Notes: generated by a model from the sequence alone, not told the origin. DNA of 10,941 nt from Verrucomicrobiaceae bacterium (GCA_027483005.1 JAIXVN010000221.1:1-10941), one strand, 5' to 3'; numbered from the stretch's first letter, positions 1 to 6,923 are shown. Numbers and translations: made by a program.

Positions 1-401
1 AGATCCTGGTTGCCCATGATCTTGGAAACGGCGGCGACCATTTCCGGCGTGAGTCCCGGGGAAAGCGCGGTGAGCGTTTCGCCATCGGTCTCGTAGGCCA
101 GCAGCCAGTCACGAAACTGCCCGACTGTTAGATCCGCCACCGGAGCGAACGCCGCCGCATCCTGTCGATCCACGATCAACCGCGTGACGGCATCGTCCTC
201 GTAAGGAATGATCAGGTCTTCGACAAAGCGCTTCAAGGGCACCTCCGCCAACAGCATCTGCGCGGCCACCCGCTCCTCGGCATCGCGTGCCGCGACGCCA
301 GCCAGCTCATCGCCCGAACGCTTCGGCGAAGCCTTGGCGAGCAAGGTTCTCAGGTCAGGAAACGAATGGTGCCGGACACCGAGCTTGAGCGTGAAGGCCA
401 T
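1..401 (-). CDS. eutB: Ethanolamine ammonia-lyase large subunit EutB, N-terminal part (3' end outside window)
   Basis: EutB is the catalytic large subunit of the adenosylcobalamin-dependent lyase that converts ethanolamine to acetaldehyde and ammonia; it works with EutC. About 133 residues are visible, beginning MAFTLKLGVRHHSFPDLRTL. They follow the enterobacterial EutB N-terminus closely as I remember it: RSGDELAGVAA (residues 28-38), ERVAA (43-47), YEDDAVTRLI (67-76), then GLTPEMVAAVSKI near the edge, matching the family blocks RSGDxLAGVAA, ERVAAK, YEDDCVTRLI and GLTSEVVAAVAKI. The ATG at 399-401 is the only reasonable start, because an in-frame TGA lies four codons upstream. No clear Shine-Dalgarno sequence is seen. 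The barrel and the cobalamin- and substrate-binding residues lie beyond the edge, so neither intactness nor a following eutC can be judged. The nearest same-strand gene upstream is about 350 bp away, so eutB probably has its own promoter. Confidence 0.9.
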   Translation of the reverse strand, partial: MAFTLKLGVRHHSFPDLRTLLAKASPKRSGDELAGVAARDAEERVAAQMLLAEVPLKRFVEDLIIPYEDDAVTRLIVDRQDAAAFAPVADLTVGQFRDWLLAYETDGETLTALSPGLTPEMVAAVSKIMGNQD

Positions 402-751
402 GGGACTAACTCATGGATCGAATGCAGGAAACACGCCAGCACGGAGAAAAGACAGGGGGAAGGCTTGGGGATTAGGCCGGAGTTTCGGGTCCAATCTTTG
501 GCGCGAGCGGGTCAGTTTTTCCAACAGGAGCCTCGGAGCGGAACTCCAGATCGATGCCACCCAGTTCACGAAGGATCACGAAATCAGAGCCCCTTGCCAG
601 AAAGCCAATGGGGATCGACCAAGGAAGTTTCGAGTTGGCATGAGTAAAGAGCTTCGATTCCGGCAATTATTCTATCTGTCCGAGGAGTCCGCATTTCCAT
701 ATCTGATCGATTCGTGATAGCTCGTGAGTTTGGTGGTTCGTGCGCTGGGAT
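402..751. other. Intergenic stretch without a convincing gene
   Basis: This 350-bp interval separates the eutB start from the stop of the DUF3592 gene, both on the minus strand. It is less GC-rich than its neighbours. The only open frame that does not simply overlap eutB is a 64-codon minus-strand one (666 to 472) with a TTG start, no Shine-Dalgarno sequence and weak third-position GC bias, so it is probably spurious. I see no strong hairpin with a T-run and no clear sigma-70 boxes. By position it should hold the 3' end of the upstream transcript and the eutB promoter and leader. Confidence 0.5.
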
Positions 752-2473
752 TCAAGGGGATGGGTTCAGTTCGTCGCGGCGGAGGGGGCGGACGTCGATC
801 TCATGGTCGTCGGTGATCTTCGGGAAACCGGGGATCGTGACCTCCATGCGGAGTTTCCAGACGATCTTGTTGGAGTCGCCCTTGAAGGTGGGGACAGCGC
901 TTTCCGGGAGCCGGATCGCGATCGGGCGGTTGGCGGCGATCGAGTTCAGGGAGAGGTCGGCGAGGACTTCGTCATGGAAGAACGAGGTGGCACTGGAGCG
1001 GCTCTTTCCATTCTGCCAGGAGGCGATCTCAGTGCCGGTGAGGCGGAGGGCGATGGACTTCGGCTGGCCGAATCCGCCGACGCGTTTCCAGGTGAGGGTG
1101 GCAATGCCGCCGGGTTTCAAGGTGCCGGGTGAGAGGCGGAGCTCGTAGCGGGCGAGGAAAGCCATCAGGAGTCGATAGGGGACGTTCAGAAAGAGGCCCG
1201 TTCCAATCAGCACGAAGGGGATCAGGAAAATCATCAGGAAGGTCTCCGGGTTTCCTTTTTTCCAGGCGTTCCACGCGATGCCGATCGGGATCGAGACGAT
1301 GCCGTTCCAAAAGGCGCAGACGAAAAGGGCGGCGGAGAGGTTGATCCAGCGGGATTTTCCTGCGCTGAGGATCCGCTCGGGGAGGTCCTGGATGAGGGTG
1401 GCGGACGGCGGGGCTTGGCCGCTGCTGATGGGATCGACCAGACGGGCCTTTTCCGCGCGCTTTTTCTTCAGGGACCAGACCATGCCGCCGATGCCGATCC
1501 CGAGGAATGGCAGGGGAAACAGCACGAACAGCGCGCTTGCACCGGGGTTTCGATTCACGATCGCCTGCCACGGCTTCTGCGGGTTGACGTAGCAGGTGAG
1601 GGTCGAGCCCGGGGGAAGGGAATTGGCGATTTCCTGCTTGGCGTCGCGACCGCTGGAGCTGCCGGACATCACGCCGTAGTTGTTCGACCGGTAGTCGCGG
1701 CCTTGAAACTGATAGCGATAGAAGACATCGACCGAATAGGTGGTGCCGCCCTTGCTGCCGCTGTGGGATTTCACCCGGCTCCAGATGACGGTGGCGGGGG
1801 TTTCGACCCAGGATTGCGCCGCGAAGTAGCGCATCGCTCCAGGAATCACGACGCCGAAGGTGACGCCGAGGCCGGCGGCGGCAAAGATCCCGAAAAAAAT
1901 CACCATCGAGAACGGTGCCTGGCTGGCTTGGTCGGAAAGGGCCTTCTGGCTGCGACTCTTGAGGCCGTTCCAGATGATCGAGATGCCGAACAGCATGAAG
2001 CTTCCGCCGAAGGCCACGAGGATCAGCCCCAGCCAACCCGCCCCGGAGGGAGGAAGCAGCGAGGCGCTTTCCGGGTGCTGTGGATCAACCAGGCACGCGG
2101 TTGTCAGTCCCTCGGGCTTGTCGCGCCGGGCTTCAGCGAGGAGTTTTTCGCGGACTTCGGAGAGCTTTTCATACTCGTTGTCGTCGCCCTTGACGCCGGG
2201 TCGGGGCTTGTCACCAGTGTAGGACTTGCCCTGCCATTCGTAGTGGAACTTCAGGTCAGGCTGGAAAACCGGGTCCTTTTTCGGATCGGCGCGGATCTCG
2301 AAGCGCTCAATGACGCAGGGGACCTTATCCCAAGCCGATTGCGAGACGCCTCTCCAGGTGGCCATGAGGCCAGCCCAGACGAAGGCGCAGCTGAACAGCG
2401 TCCAAAAGGTGCCGAAAACGATCATGAAGACCGGGCTCGCCTGCCGGCCACTGCTGGATGGGAATCTCGCCAC
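752..2473 (-). CDS. Membrane protein with two DUF3592 domains and a C-terminal beta-rich domain
   Basis: The 573-residue product has six hydrophobic helices at about residues 15-38, 145-168, 187-211, 312-334, 378-402 and 411-433. Two similar extracytoplasmic modules lie between helices 1-2 (about 45-135) and 3-4 (about 220-305). Each has the DUF3592 pattern: a tryptophan followed by a valine-rich strand (AWDKVPCVI; SWVETPATVI), an aromatic strand (KFHYEWQGKSY; FYRYQFQGRDY), and a closing cysteine-valine-[DN]-P strand (CLVDPQHP; CYVNPQKP). The tail (about 440-565) is predicted beta-rich with charged ends and resembles an arrestin-like sandwich by impression only. The function of DUF3592 is unknown. 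The start is GTG, with an in-frame TGA five codons upstream; an ATG at codon 17 is the alternative and would shorten the N-terminus before helix 1. It lies 43 bp downstream of rdgB on the same strand, so co-transcription is likely. Confidence 0.8.
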   Translation of the reverse strand: MARFPSSSGRQASPVFMIVFGTFWTLFSCAFVWAGLMATWRGVSQSAWDKVPCVIERFEIRADPKKDPVFQPDLKFHYEWQGKSYTGDKPRPGVKGDDNEYEKLSEVREKLLAEARRDKPEGLTTACLVDPQHPESASLLPPSGAGWLGLILVAFGGSFMLFGISIIWNGLKSRSQKALSDQASQAPFSMVIFFGIFAAAGLGVTFGVVIPGAMRYFAAQSWVETPATVIWSRVKSHSGSKGGTTYSVDVFYRYQFQGRDYRSNNYGVMSGSSSGRDAKQEIANSLPPGSTLTCYVNPQKPWQAIVNRNPGASALFVLFPLPFLGIGIGGMVWSLKKKRAEKARLVDPISSGQAPPSATLIQDLPERILSAGKSRWINLSAALFVCAFWNGIVSIPIGIAWNAWKKGNPETFLMIFLIPFVLIGTGLFLNVPYRLLMAFLARYELRLSPGTLKPGGIATLTWKRVGGFGQPKSIALRLTGTEIASWQNGKSRSSATSFFHDEVLADLSLNSIAANRPIAIRLPESAVPTFKGDSNKIVWKLRMEVTIPGFPKITDDHEIDVRPLRRDELNPSP

Positions 2474-2516
2474 GCCGTCGAGATATCAGCCGTTTCCTGA
2501 CTTAGCCCGCGAAAAA

Positions 2517-3110
2517 TCAGGCCCGTGATTCAAGCCACAGCGCGACCTTCGCCAGGGCGCGCGCACGATGGCTGAGCTGGTTCTTCACCTCATCGCCGAG
2601 CTCGGAAAAGGTGCCCTCGTGGCCGGTCGGGACAAACAGCGGATCGTAACCGAACCCGCCGCTGCCGCGTCGCTCATGGATGATCGAGCCCTCCACCGTG
2701 CCCTCGAAGCTGGCCAGCGTCTCGCCGTTTTCCGCCAGCACCATCGTGCAGCGAAAACGTGCCGCGCGGTCGGCCTTTCCGGCCATTTCCCGCATCAGGC
2801 GCTCGTTGTTCATCGGGTGATTTCCCTCCTCGCCGCCGTAGCTGGACGACCACACACCCGGCGCGCCGTCGAGGGCATCGACCTCCAGGCCGGAGTCGTC
2901 GGACAGGACCAGTCCGGCGATTTCCCGGCTGATGCCCTCGGCCTTGAGGCGGGCGTTTTCGAGGAAGGTGGTGCCGGTTTCCTCGATCGCGGGCAGCGCG
3001 GGAAAAGCGGTCGCATCGAGCACCTCGTAGCGATCCCCGATCATCGCGCGGATCTCGGCGGTCTTGTGGGCATTGCGGGTGGCCAGGATCAGGCGCGGCT
3101 TCGTTTCCAT
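2517..3110 (-). CDS. rdgB: XTP/dITP pyrophosphatase (RdgB/HAM1 family)
   Basis: This cytoplasmic enzyme hydrolyses non-canonical purine triphosphates (dITP, XTP, ITP) to the monophosphate and pyrophosphate, keeping deaminated bases out of DNA and RNA. The 197-residue length is normal for the family. Visible motifs in order: the nucleotide-binding TRNAHK (residues 11-16, family pattern [ST]xNxxK), ENARLKA (51-57), the catalytic/metal DDSGLEVDAL (71-80), GAPGVWSSSYGG (82-93), the substrate loop SGGFGYDP (150-157) and SHRARA (180-185). In GAPGVWSSSYGG the arginine of the common GVYSARYxG form is replaced by serine (residue 90), a mild deviation. The ATG start places TRNAHK close to the N-terminus as in homologues. 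It is the first gene of a probable minus-strand pair with the DUF3592 gene and is divergent from the thioredoxin-like genes, with 76 bp between start codons. Confidence 0.95.
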   Translation of the reverse strand: METKPRLILATRNAHKTAEIRAMIGDRYEVLDATAFPALPAIEETGTTFLENARLKAEGISREIAGLVLSDDSGLEVDALDGAPGVWSSSYGGEEGNHPMNNERLMREMAGKADRAARFRCTMVLAENGETLASFEGTVEGSIIHERRGSGGFGYDPLFVPTGHEGTFSELGDEVKNQLSHRARALAKVALWLESRA

Positions 3111-3144
3111 GCCCCGGCCTAACCGCTCGGACGAAACGGGCCAA

Positions 3145-3160
3145 GATTTTTGAAAAAATC
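3145..3160. repeat. AT-rich palindrome in the divergent intergenic region
   Basis: GATTTTT and AAAAATC form perfect 7-bp arms around a 2-bp centre, midway between the divergent rdgB and thioredoxin-like gene starts. The site could be an operator for a dimeric regulator or part of overlapping promoters. Chance occurrence in a short AT-rich stretch is possible. No well-spaced -35/-10 pair is evident: a TATAGC at 3178-3183 lies too close to the ATG at 3187. Confidence 0.35.
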
Positions 3161-3186
3161 CGAACTTGTGCGACGCCTATAGCCTG

Positions 3187-3645
3187 ATGAAAGCAATCAC
3201 CTGGCTGGCCTCCGTCACGGTCGGCGTCGCCACCCTCGCCTCCTCCGCCTTTTGCAACACCCTCGAAGGCTGGTCCACCGACCTCGAAAAAGCCCTCGCG
3301 CAGGCCAAGAAGGAAAAGAAGTCCGTCCTGGTCGAGTTCACCGGTTCCGACTGGTGCCCGCCCTGCATCATGATGCGGAAAAACGTCTTCTCGAAGCCGG
3401 ACTTCGTGAAGAAGGCCTCCGAAAAGTTCATCCTCGTCGAACTGGATTTCCCGAAAGGCGACAAGGCTGTTTCCGAGAAAAACCAGCCCTTGGCCGAGAA
3501 GTACAAGGTTGAAGGCTTCCCCACCGTCGTGCTCCTGAAACCGGACGGCAAGGAGTTCGATCGCTTCTTCGCCTCCGCCCATCCCGACACCGAGAAGTTC
3601 CTGAAGCACCTCGACGAGGCTCTTGAGAAGAAGGACCTCGATTGA
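3187..3645 (+). CDS. Exported thioredoxin-fold protein with WCPPC active site
   Basis: The 152-residue product has a short positive N-terminus, a hydrophobic stretch (about residues 5-22) and a plausible signal peptidase site around SSAFC-N, so it is probably periplasmic. The mature part is one thioredoxin-like domain of the Thioredoxin_7 type, with FTGSDWCPPC (51-60; active site WCPPC 56-60) and the cis-proline segment VEGFPTVVLL (108-117). It likely acts as a thiol reductase or oxidase on exported proteins; substrate and direction cannot be told. The ATG at 3187 is preferred over an in-frame TTG at 3166 because it gives a proper signal peptide. The cysteine after SAF is not a lipobox, since phenylalanine sits at -1. 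The gene is followed after 39 bp by a second thioredoxin-like gene with the same FTGSDWC context, suggesting tandem duplication and shared transcription. Confidence 0.85.
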   Translation: MKAITWLASVTVGVATLASSAFCNTLEGWSTDLEKALAQAKKEKKSVLVEFTGSDWCPPCIMMRKNVFSKPDFVKKASEKFILVELDFPKGDKAVSEKNQPLAEKYKVEGFPTVVLLKPDGKEFDRFFASAHPDTEKFLKHLDEALEKKDLD

Positions 3646-3684
3646 TTTTCCTGCCGGTTCCAACCCCTGAAGAAATCCGATTCC

Positions 3685-4134
3685 ATGAAACAACTGATTC
3701 TAAGATCCCTCGCGGTCTTCGCAGCCACCTGTTCCCTCGCGCTGGCCGGAGATGGCTGGGGTGAGGACTTCGAAGCCGCCAAGGCCGCCGCCGCCAAGGA
3801 CAAGAAGCCGATCCTGGTGGATTTCACCGGTTCCGACTGGTGCGGCTGGTGCATCAAGCTCGACAAGGAGGTCTTCTCCAAGAAGGAGTTCAAGGACTAC
3901 GCCAAGGACAACCTGATCCTCCTCAGTCTCGATTTCCCGCACGAGAAGAAGCAGTCCACCAAGATCAAGAAGCAGAACGAGGCCCTGTCGAAGAAGTTCG
4001 GCGTGGAAGGCTTCCCAACCGTCCTGCTCCTCGATGCGGACGGCAACAAGATCGCGGAAACCGGCTACCAGGAAGGTGGACCGGCCAAGTATGTCGAGCA
4101 CCTCAAGGGACTCCTCGCCAAGGCGAAGAAATAA
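3685..4134 (+). CDS. Exported thioredoxin-fold protein with WCGWC active site
   Basis: The product has 149 residues. A clear signal peptide (KQLILR, hydrophobic core, LALA-GDG cleavage near residue 21) predicts export to the periplasm. The single thioredoxin-like domain carries FTGSDWCGWC (47-56; active site WCGWC 52-56) and the cis-proline segment VEGFPTVLLL (107-116). It is a paralogue of the preceding gene: both share the FTGSDWC block, [DE]LDFP or SLDFP before a lysine-rich loop, and VEGFPTV. The CGWC dipeptide differs from CPPC and from the CGPC of classical thioredoxin, so the redox potential probably differs and the two may have distinct roles. The sequence is very rich in lysine. A strong intrinsic terminator begins 24 bp after the stop codon and closes the pair's transcript. 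Confidence 0.85.
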   Translation: MKQLILRSLAVFAATCSLALAGDGWGEDFEAAKAAAAKDKKPILVDFTGSDWCGWCIKLDKEVFSKKEFKDYAKDNLILLSLDFPHEKKQSTKIKKQNEALSKKFGVEGFPTVLLLDADGNKIAETGYQEGGPAKYVEHLKGLLAKAKK

Positions 4135-4158
4135 TTTTCGCGCTCCCATCAATTTTCG

Positions 4159-4198
4159 AACCCCGCCCGGCAGCCCGCCGGACGGGGTTTTTCTTTTC
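4159..4198 (+). terminator. Intrinsic terminator after the thioredoxin-like pair
   Basis: The arms AACCCCGCCCGG (4159-4170) and CCGGACGGGGTT (4178-4189) pair with one C/A mismatch around a 7-nt loop. TTTTTCTTTT (4188-4197) follows. Both position and form fit Rho-independent termination of the two plus-strand genes upstream and separate them from leuS. Confidence 0.85.
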
Positions 4199-4238
4199 AA
4201 GATCAAGCGCTTCCGCCAAGTTCCGCGCCCCGCCGCTT

Positions 4239-4274
4239 GTCATTCGACATTCCAAATTTCGTCATCCGTCATTC
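4239..4274. repeat. Degenerate heptamer tandem array in the leuS leader
   Basis: Five successive units read GTCATTC, GACATTC, CAAATTTC (8 nt), GTCATCC and GTCATTC, ending 10 bp before the leuS ATG. The array is less GC-rich than its surroundings. From memory, arrays of this ATTCGTC type recur between genes in verrucomicrobial and other genomes; I cannot confirm that here. It overlaps where the leuS ribosome-binding region should be, and no Shine-Dalgarno sequence is visible. Confidence 0.5.
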
Positions 4275-4284
4275 CTCCACCGCC

Positions 4285-6918
4285 ATGTCCGACCGCCGCA
4301 AACCGTTTCCCTTCGATGACTTCGAGCCCAAGTGGCAGGCCGTTTGGGAGGAGAACAGCACCTTCCGCACGCCGAATCCGGGCGATGCCGACTTCGATGG
4401 CACGAAGCCGAAGTTCTACGTGCTCGACATGTTCCCCTACCCCTCCGGAAACGGCCTCCACGTCGGCCACCCGGAAGGCTACACCGCCACCGACATCATC
4501 GGTCGCGCCAAGCGTCGCCAGGGCCACAACGTCCTCCACCCGATGGGTTGGGACTCCTTCGGCCTTCCCGCCGAGCAGTATGCGATCAAGACCGGCCAGC
4601 ATCCGGCGATCACCACCGCCGCGAACATCGCCACCTTCAAGCGGCAGTTGAAGTCGCTGGGCTTCGCCTACGACTGGTCCCGTGAAATCGCCACCACCGA
4701 TCCCGGATACGTCCGCTGGACCCAGTGGATCTTCCTGCAACTGTATTCATCGTACTTCGACGAGGAAACCCAGAAGGCCCGTCCGGTCGCCGAGTTGGAA
4801 GCCAAGGGCTGGACCCGCGAGCAGATCGACGAGGTCCGCCTGGCTTTCGTCCACGAGGCCCCGGTCAACTGGTCGCCCGACCTCGGCACCGTCCTAGCCA
4901 ACGAGGAAGTCGAGGAATGGAAATCGAAGGGCCACATCGTCGAACGCCGTCCGCTGCGCCAGTGGATGCTGCGGATCACCAAGTATGCCCAGCGCCTGAT
5001 CGACGAACTGGAGCCACTCGACTGGCCGGAAGGCATCAAGTTGCTGCAGAAGAACTGGATCGGACGCAGCGAAGGAGCGGAAGTGGAGTTCACCGTGGCG
5101 GCGGTTTCCAACCGCCAGGCCAAAGTCACGGTGTTTACCACGCGCCCCGACACGCTTTTCGGTGCCACCTACATGGTGCTCGCGCCCGAGCATGAGCTCG
5201 TTTCGGAAATCACGACCGCCGAACAAAAGGCGGCCGTCGAGGCCTACATCTCCGCCTGCGCCACCAAGTCCGACATGGAGCGCGGCGACCTGAACAAGGA
5301 CAAATCCGGCGTCTTCACCGGGGCCTTCGCCACCAACCCCGTCAACGGTGAGCAGATCCCGGTTTGGATCGCCGACTACGTCATGATGGGCTATGGCACC
5401 GGCGCGATCATGGCCGTGCCCGCGCATGACGAGAGGGACTTTGAGTTCGCGAAGAAGTTTGATCTGCCGATCCTGCAAGTGGTCCAGCCGACGAATGATT
5501 CCAACTGGCAGGGTTACACCGATCCCGGTATCGCCGTGAACTCCGGCTTCCTCGATGGCCTTCCCACTCTCGAAGCCAAGGCGAAGATGATCGATTGGCT
5601 GGAGTCGAACGGCAAAGGCAAGCGTCGCATCCAATACAAGCTGCGCGACTGGCTGTTCTCCCGCCAGCGTTACTGGGGCGAGCCCTTCCCGCTGACCTGG
5701 AAGGACGGTTATCACTACGCCGTGCCGGACGCTGAGCTGCCGCTGCTGGCCCCGCCGCTGGACGACTACAAGCCTTCCGGCTCACCCGAACCGCTGCTCA
5801 GCAAGGCCCGCGAGTGGGTCGAGCTGCCAGACGGCTCCATCCGCGAAACCAACACCATGCCGCAATGGGCCGGCTCGTGCTGGTACTACCTCCGCTACTG
5901 CGATCCCAGTAATTCAAACCGCTTCATCTCCAAAGAAGCGGAAAGTTACTGGTCGGGATCGAGTGTGAAAGTTTCAAGTGTTCAGTGTTCAGTGGAAGAG
6001 GATTCCAAGACTGAAAACCTGAAACTGAACACTGAAAACTCTCCGACCGGCATGGTCGATCTCTATGTCGGCGGCACCGAGCACGCCGTTCTCCACCTCC
6101 TCTACGCCCGCTTCTGGCACAAGGTTCTCCACGACCTCGGCCACGTGACGACGAAGGAGCCATTCCAGAAGCTGGTCAATCAGGGCCTGATCCTCGGCGA
6201 AGACGGGCAAAAGATGTCGAAGTCGCGCGGCAACGTCGTGAACCCCGATGTCGTCGTGAAGGAATTCGGCGCGGATGCCCTGCGGCTTTATGAAATGTTC
6301 ATGGGCCCGCTGGAGCAGGTGAAGCCGTGGCAGATGAAGGGCGTCGAGGGCGTGTCGCGCTTCCTCGCCCGCGTCTGGCGCATCGCCTTCGAACAAGACG
6401 AGGCCGGTGAATGGAAGTCCACCGGCAAGGTCCAGGACGTGCCCTGCACCGACAAGGAGCTGCTCCGCGTGGTGCATGAGACGATCAAGAAGGTCACCGA
6501 GGACATCGCGAAGCTCTCCTTCAACACCGCCATCTCTCAGATGATGGTCTGCACGAATGCCTTCACCCAGGCCGAGGTCGTGCCGCTGAAGGAATTCACG
6601 CTGCTGCTCGATGTGCTGAACCCCTTCGCGCCACACCTTTCCGAAGAGATCCACGCCCGCCTCGGCGGCAGCGGATTGCTTTCGGAAAAGCCCTGGCCGA
6701 ACTACGACGAAGCCGCGCTCATCCTTGATGAGATCGAAGTCGTCGTGCAGGTGAACGGCAAGCTGCGCGACAAGATCCGCGTGGCGAACGGAGCCGCACA
6801 GGCCGACGTCGAGGCCCTCGCCCTCGCCAGCACCAAGGTCCAGGAGCACACCGACGGCAAGACCGTCCGCAAGGTCATCTACGTTCCCGGGAAACTGGTG
6901 AGCATCGTGGCGAACTGA
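4285..6918 (+). CDS. leuS: Leucyl-tRNA synthetase (class I, bacterial type)
   Basis: LeuRS charges tRNA-Leu with leucine in the cytoplasm and edits mischarged tRNA. The product has 877 residues, against about 860 in E. coli. Motifs in order: the HIGH-type HVGH (residues 59-62) within PYPSGNGLHVGH; the editing-domain TTRPDT (285-290) and HDERD (381-385); RYWGEPFP; MPQWAGSCWYYLRY; VDLYVGGTEHAVLHLLYARF; the KMSKS loop (643-647) in GQKMSKSRGN; and the C-terminal VQVNGKLRDKI. The ATG at 4285 is chosen because similarity starts with RRKPFPFDDFEPKWQ just after it. The in-frame extension to TTG 4237 only translates the leader repeat. The E. coli-type insertion just before KMSKS is short or absent. 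Residues about 557-590, between ESYW and VDLYVGG, are an unusual low-complexity insertion encoded by a palindromic repeat. There is no frameshift or stop, so the enzyme is probably functional. Confidence 0.97.
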   Translation: MSDRRKPFPFDDFEPKWQAVWEENSTFRTPNPGDADFDGTKPKFYVLDMFPYPSGNGLHVGHPEGYTATDIIGRAKRRQGHNVLHPMGWDSFGLPAEQYAIKTGQHPAITTAANIATFKRQLKSLGFAYDWSREIATTDPGYVRWTQWIFLQLYSSYFDEETQKARPVAELEAKGWTREQIDEVRLAFVHEAPVNWSPDLGTVLANEEVEEWKSKGHIVERRPLRQWMLRITKYAQRLIDELEPLDWPEGIKLLQKNWIGRSEGAEVEFTVAAVSNRQAKVTVFTTRPDTLFGATYMVLAPEHELVSEITTAEQKAAVEAYISACATKSDMERGDLNKDKSGVFTGAFATNPVNGEQIPVWIADYVMMGYGTGAIMAVPAHDERDFEFAKKFDLPILQVVQPTNDSNWQGYTDPGIAVNSGFLDGLPTLEAKAKMIDWLESNGKGKRRIQYKLRDWLFSRQRYWGEPFPLTWKDGYHYAVPDAELPLLAPPLDDYKPSGSPEPLLSKAREWVELPDGSIRETNTMPQWAGSCWYYLRYCDPSNSNRFISKEAESYWSGSSVKVSSVQCSVEEDSKTENLKLNTENSPTGMVDLYVGGTEHAVLHLLYARFWHKVLHDLGHVTTKEPFQKLVNQGLILGEDGQKMSKSRGNVVNPDVVVKEFGADALRLYEMFMGPLEQVKPWQMKGVEGVSRFLARVWRIAFEQDEAGEWKSTGKVQDVPCTDKELLRVVHETIKKVTEDIAKLSFNTAISQMMVCTNAFTQAEVVPLKEFTLLLDVLNPFAPHLSEEIHARLGGSGLLSEKPWPNYDEAALILDEIEVVVQVNGKLRDKIRVANGAAQADVEALALASTKVQEHTDGKTVRKVIYVPGKLVSIVAN
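5953..6054 (+). repeat. Palindromic repeat inserted in frame within leuS
   Basis: This segment encodes about 34 residues where other LeuRSs have about two between the conserved YW and VDLYVGG blocks. Its core is markedly AT-richer than the flanks. Arms 5977-5993 and 6024-6040 are inverted repeats matching at 16 of 17 positions around a 30-nt loop. A second overlapping pairing, 5970-5986 with 6010-6026, matches at 15 of 17. The left arm contains the direct heptamer repeat AGTGTTC-AGTGTTC-AGT, and the right arm repeats CTGAA every 6-8 nt. The reading frame passes through without a stop. This is the behaviour of a palindromic element tolerated inside a protein, as known for Rickettsia palindromic elements; the family here is not identified. 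Confidence 0.8.
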
Positions 6919-6923
6919 GTTTC

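Noticed and set aside
472..666. Minus-strand 64-codon open frame in the eutB upstream region
   Set aside because: TTG start, no Shine-Dalgarno sequence, third-position GC much weaker than in real neighbours, and no recognisable family. Kept only as part of the intergenic description.
208..717. Plus-strand open frame of 169 codons
   Set aside because: Its first part is antisense to eutB, whose product is clearly recognisable; the rest has no recognisable features.
1415..2500. Long plus-strand open frame of 361 codons
   Set aside because: Antisense to the DUF3592 membrane protein; such long shadows are expected in GC-rich DNA, and its product has no domain-like features.
3178..3183. TATAGC as a -10 box for the thioredoxin-like gene
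   Set aside because: It ends 4 bp before the ATG, and the only TTGAAA (3150-3155) is 22 bp away, so the geometry is wrong for a leadered sigma-70 promoter.
3166..3186. Upstream TTG start for the first thioredoxin-like gene
   Set aside because: It would add seven residues including charged and polar ones before the signal peptide; the ATG at 3187 gives a standard signal sequence.
4237..4284. Extended N-terminus of leuS from TTG
   Set aside because: The extra 16 residues merely translate the heptamer array, and family similarity begins after the ATG at 4285.
5953..6054. Intein or group I/II intron in leuS
   Set aside because: The insertion is only about 100 bp, in frame, with no splicing motifs or conserved intron core.
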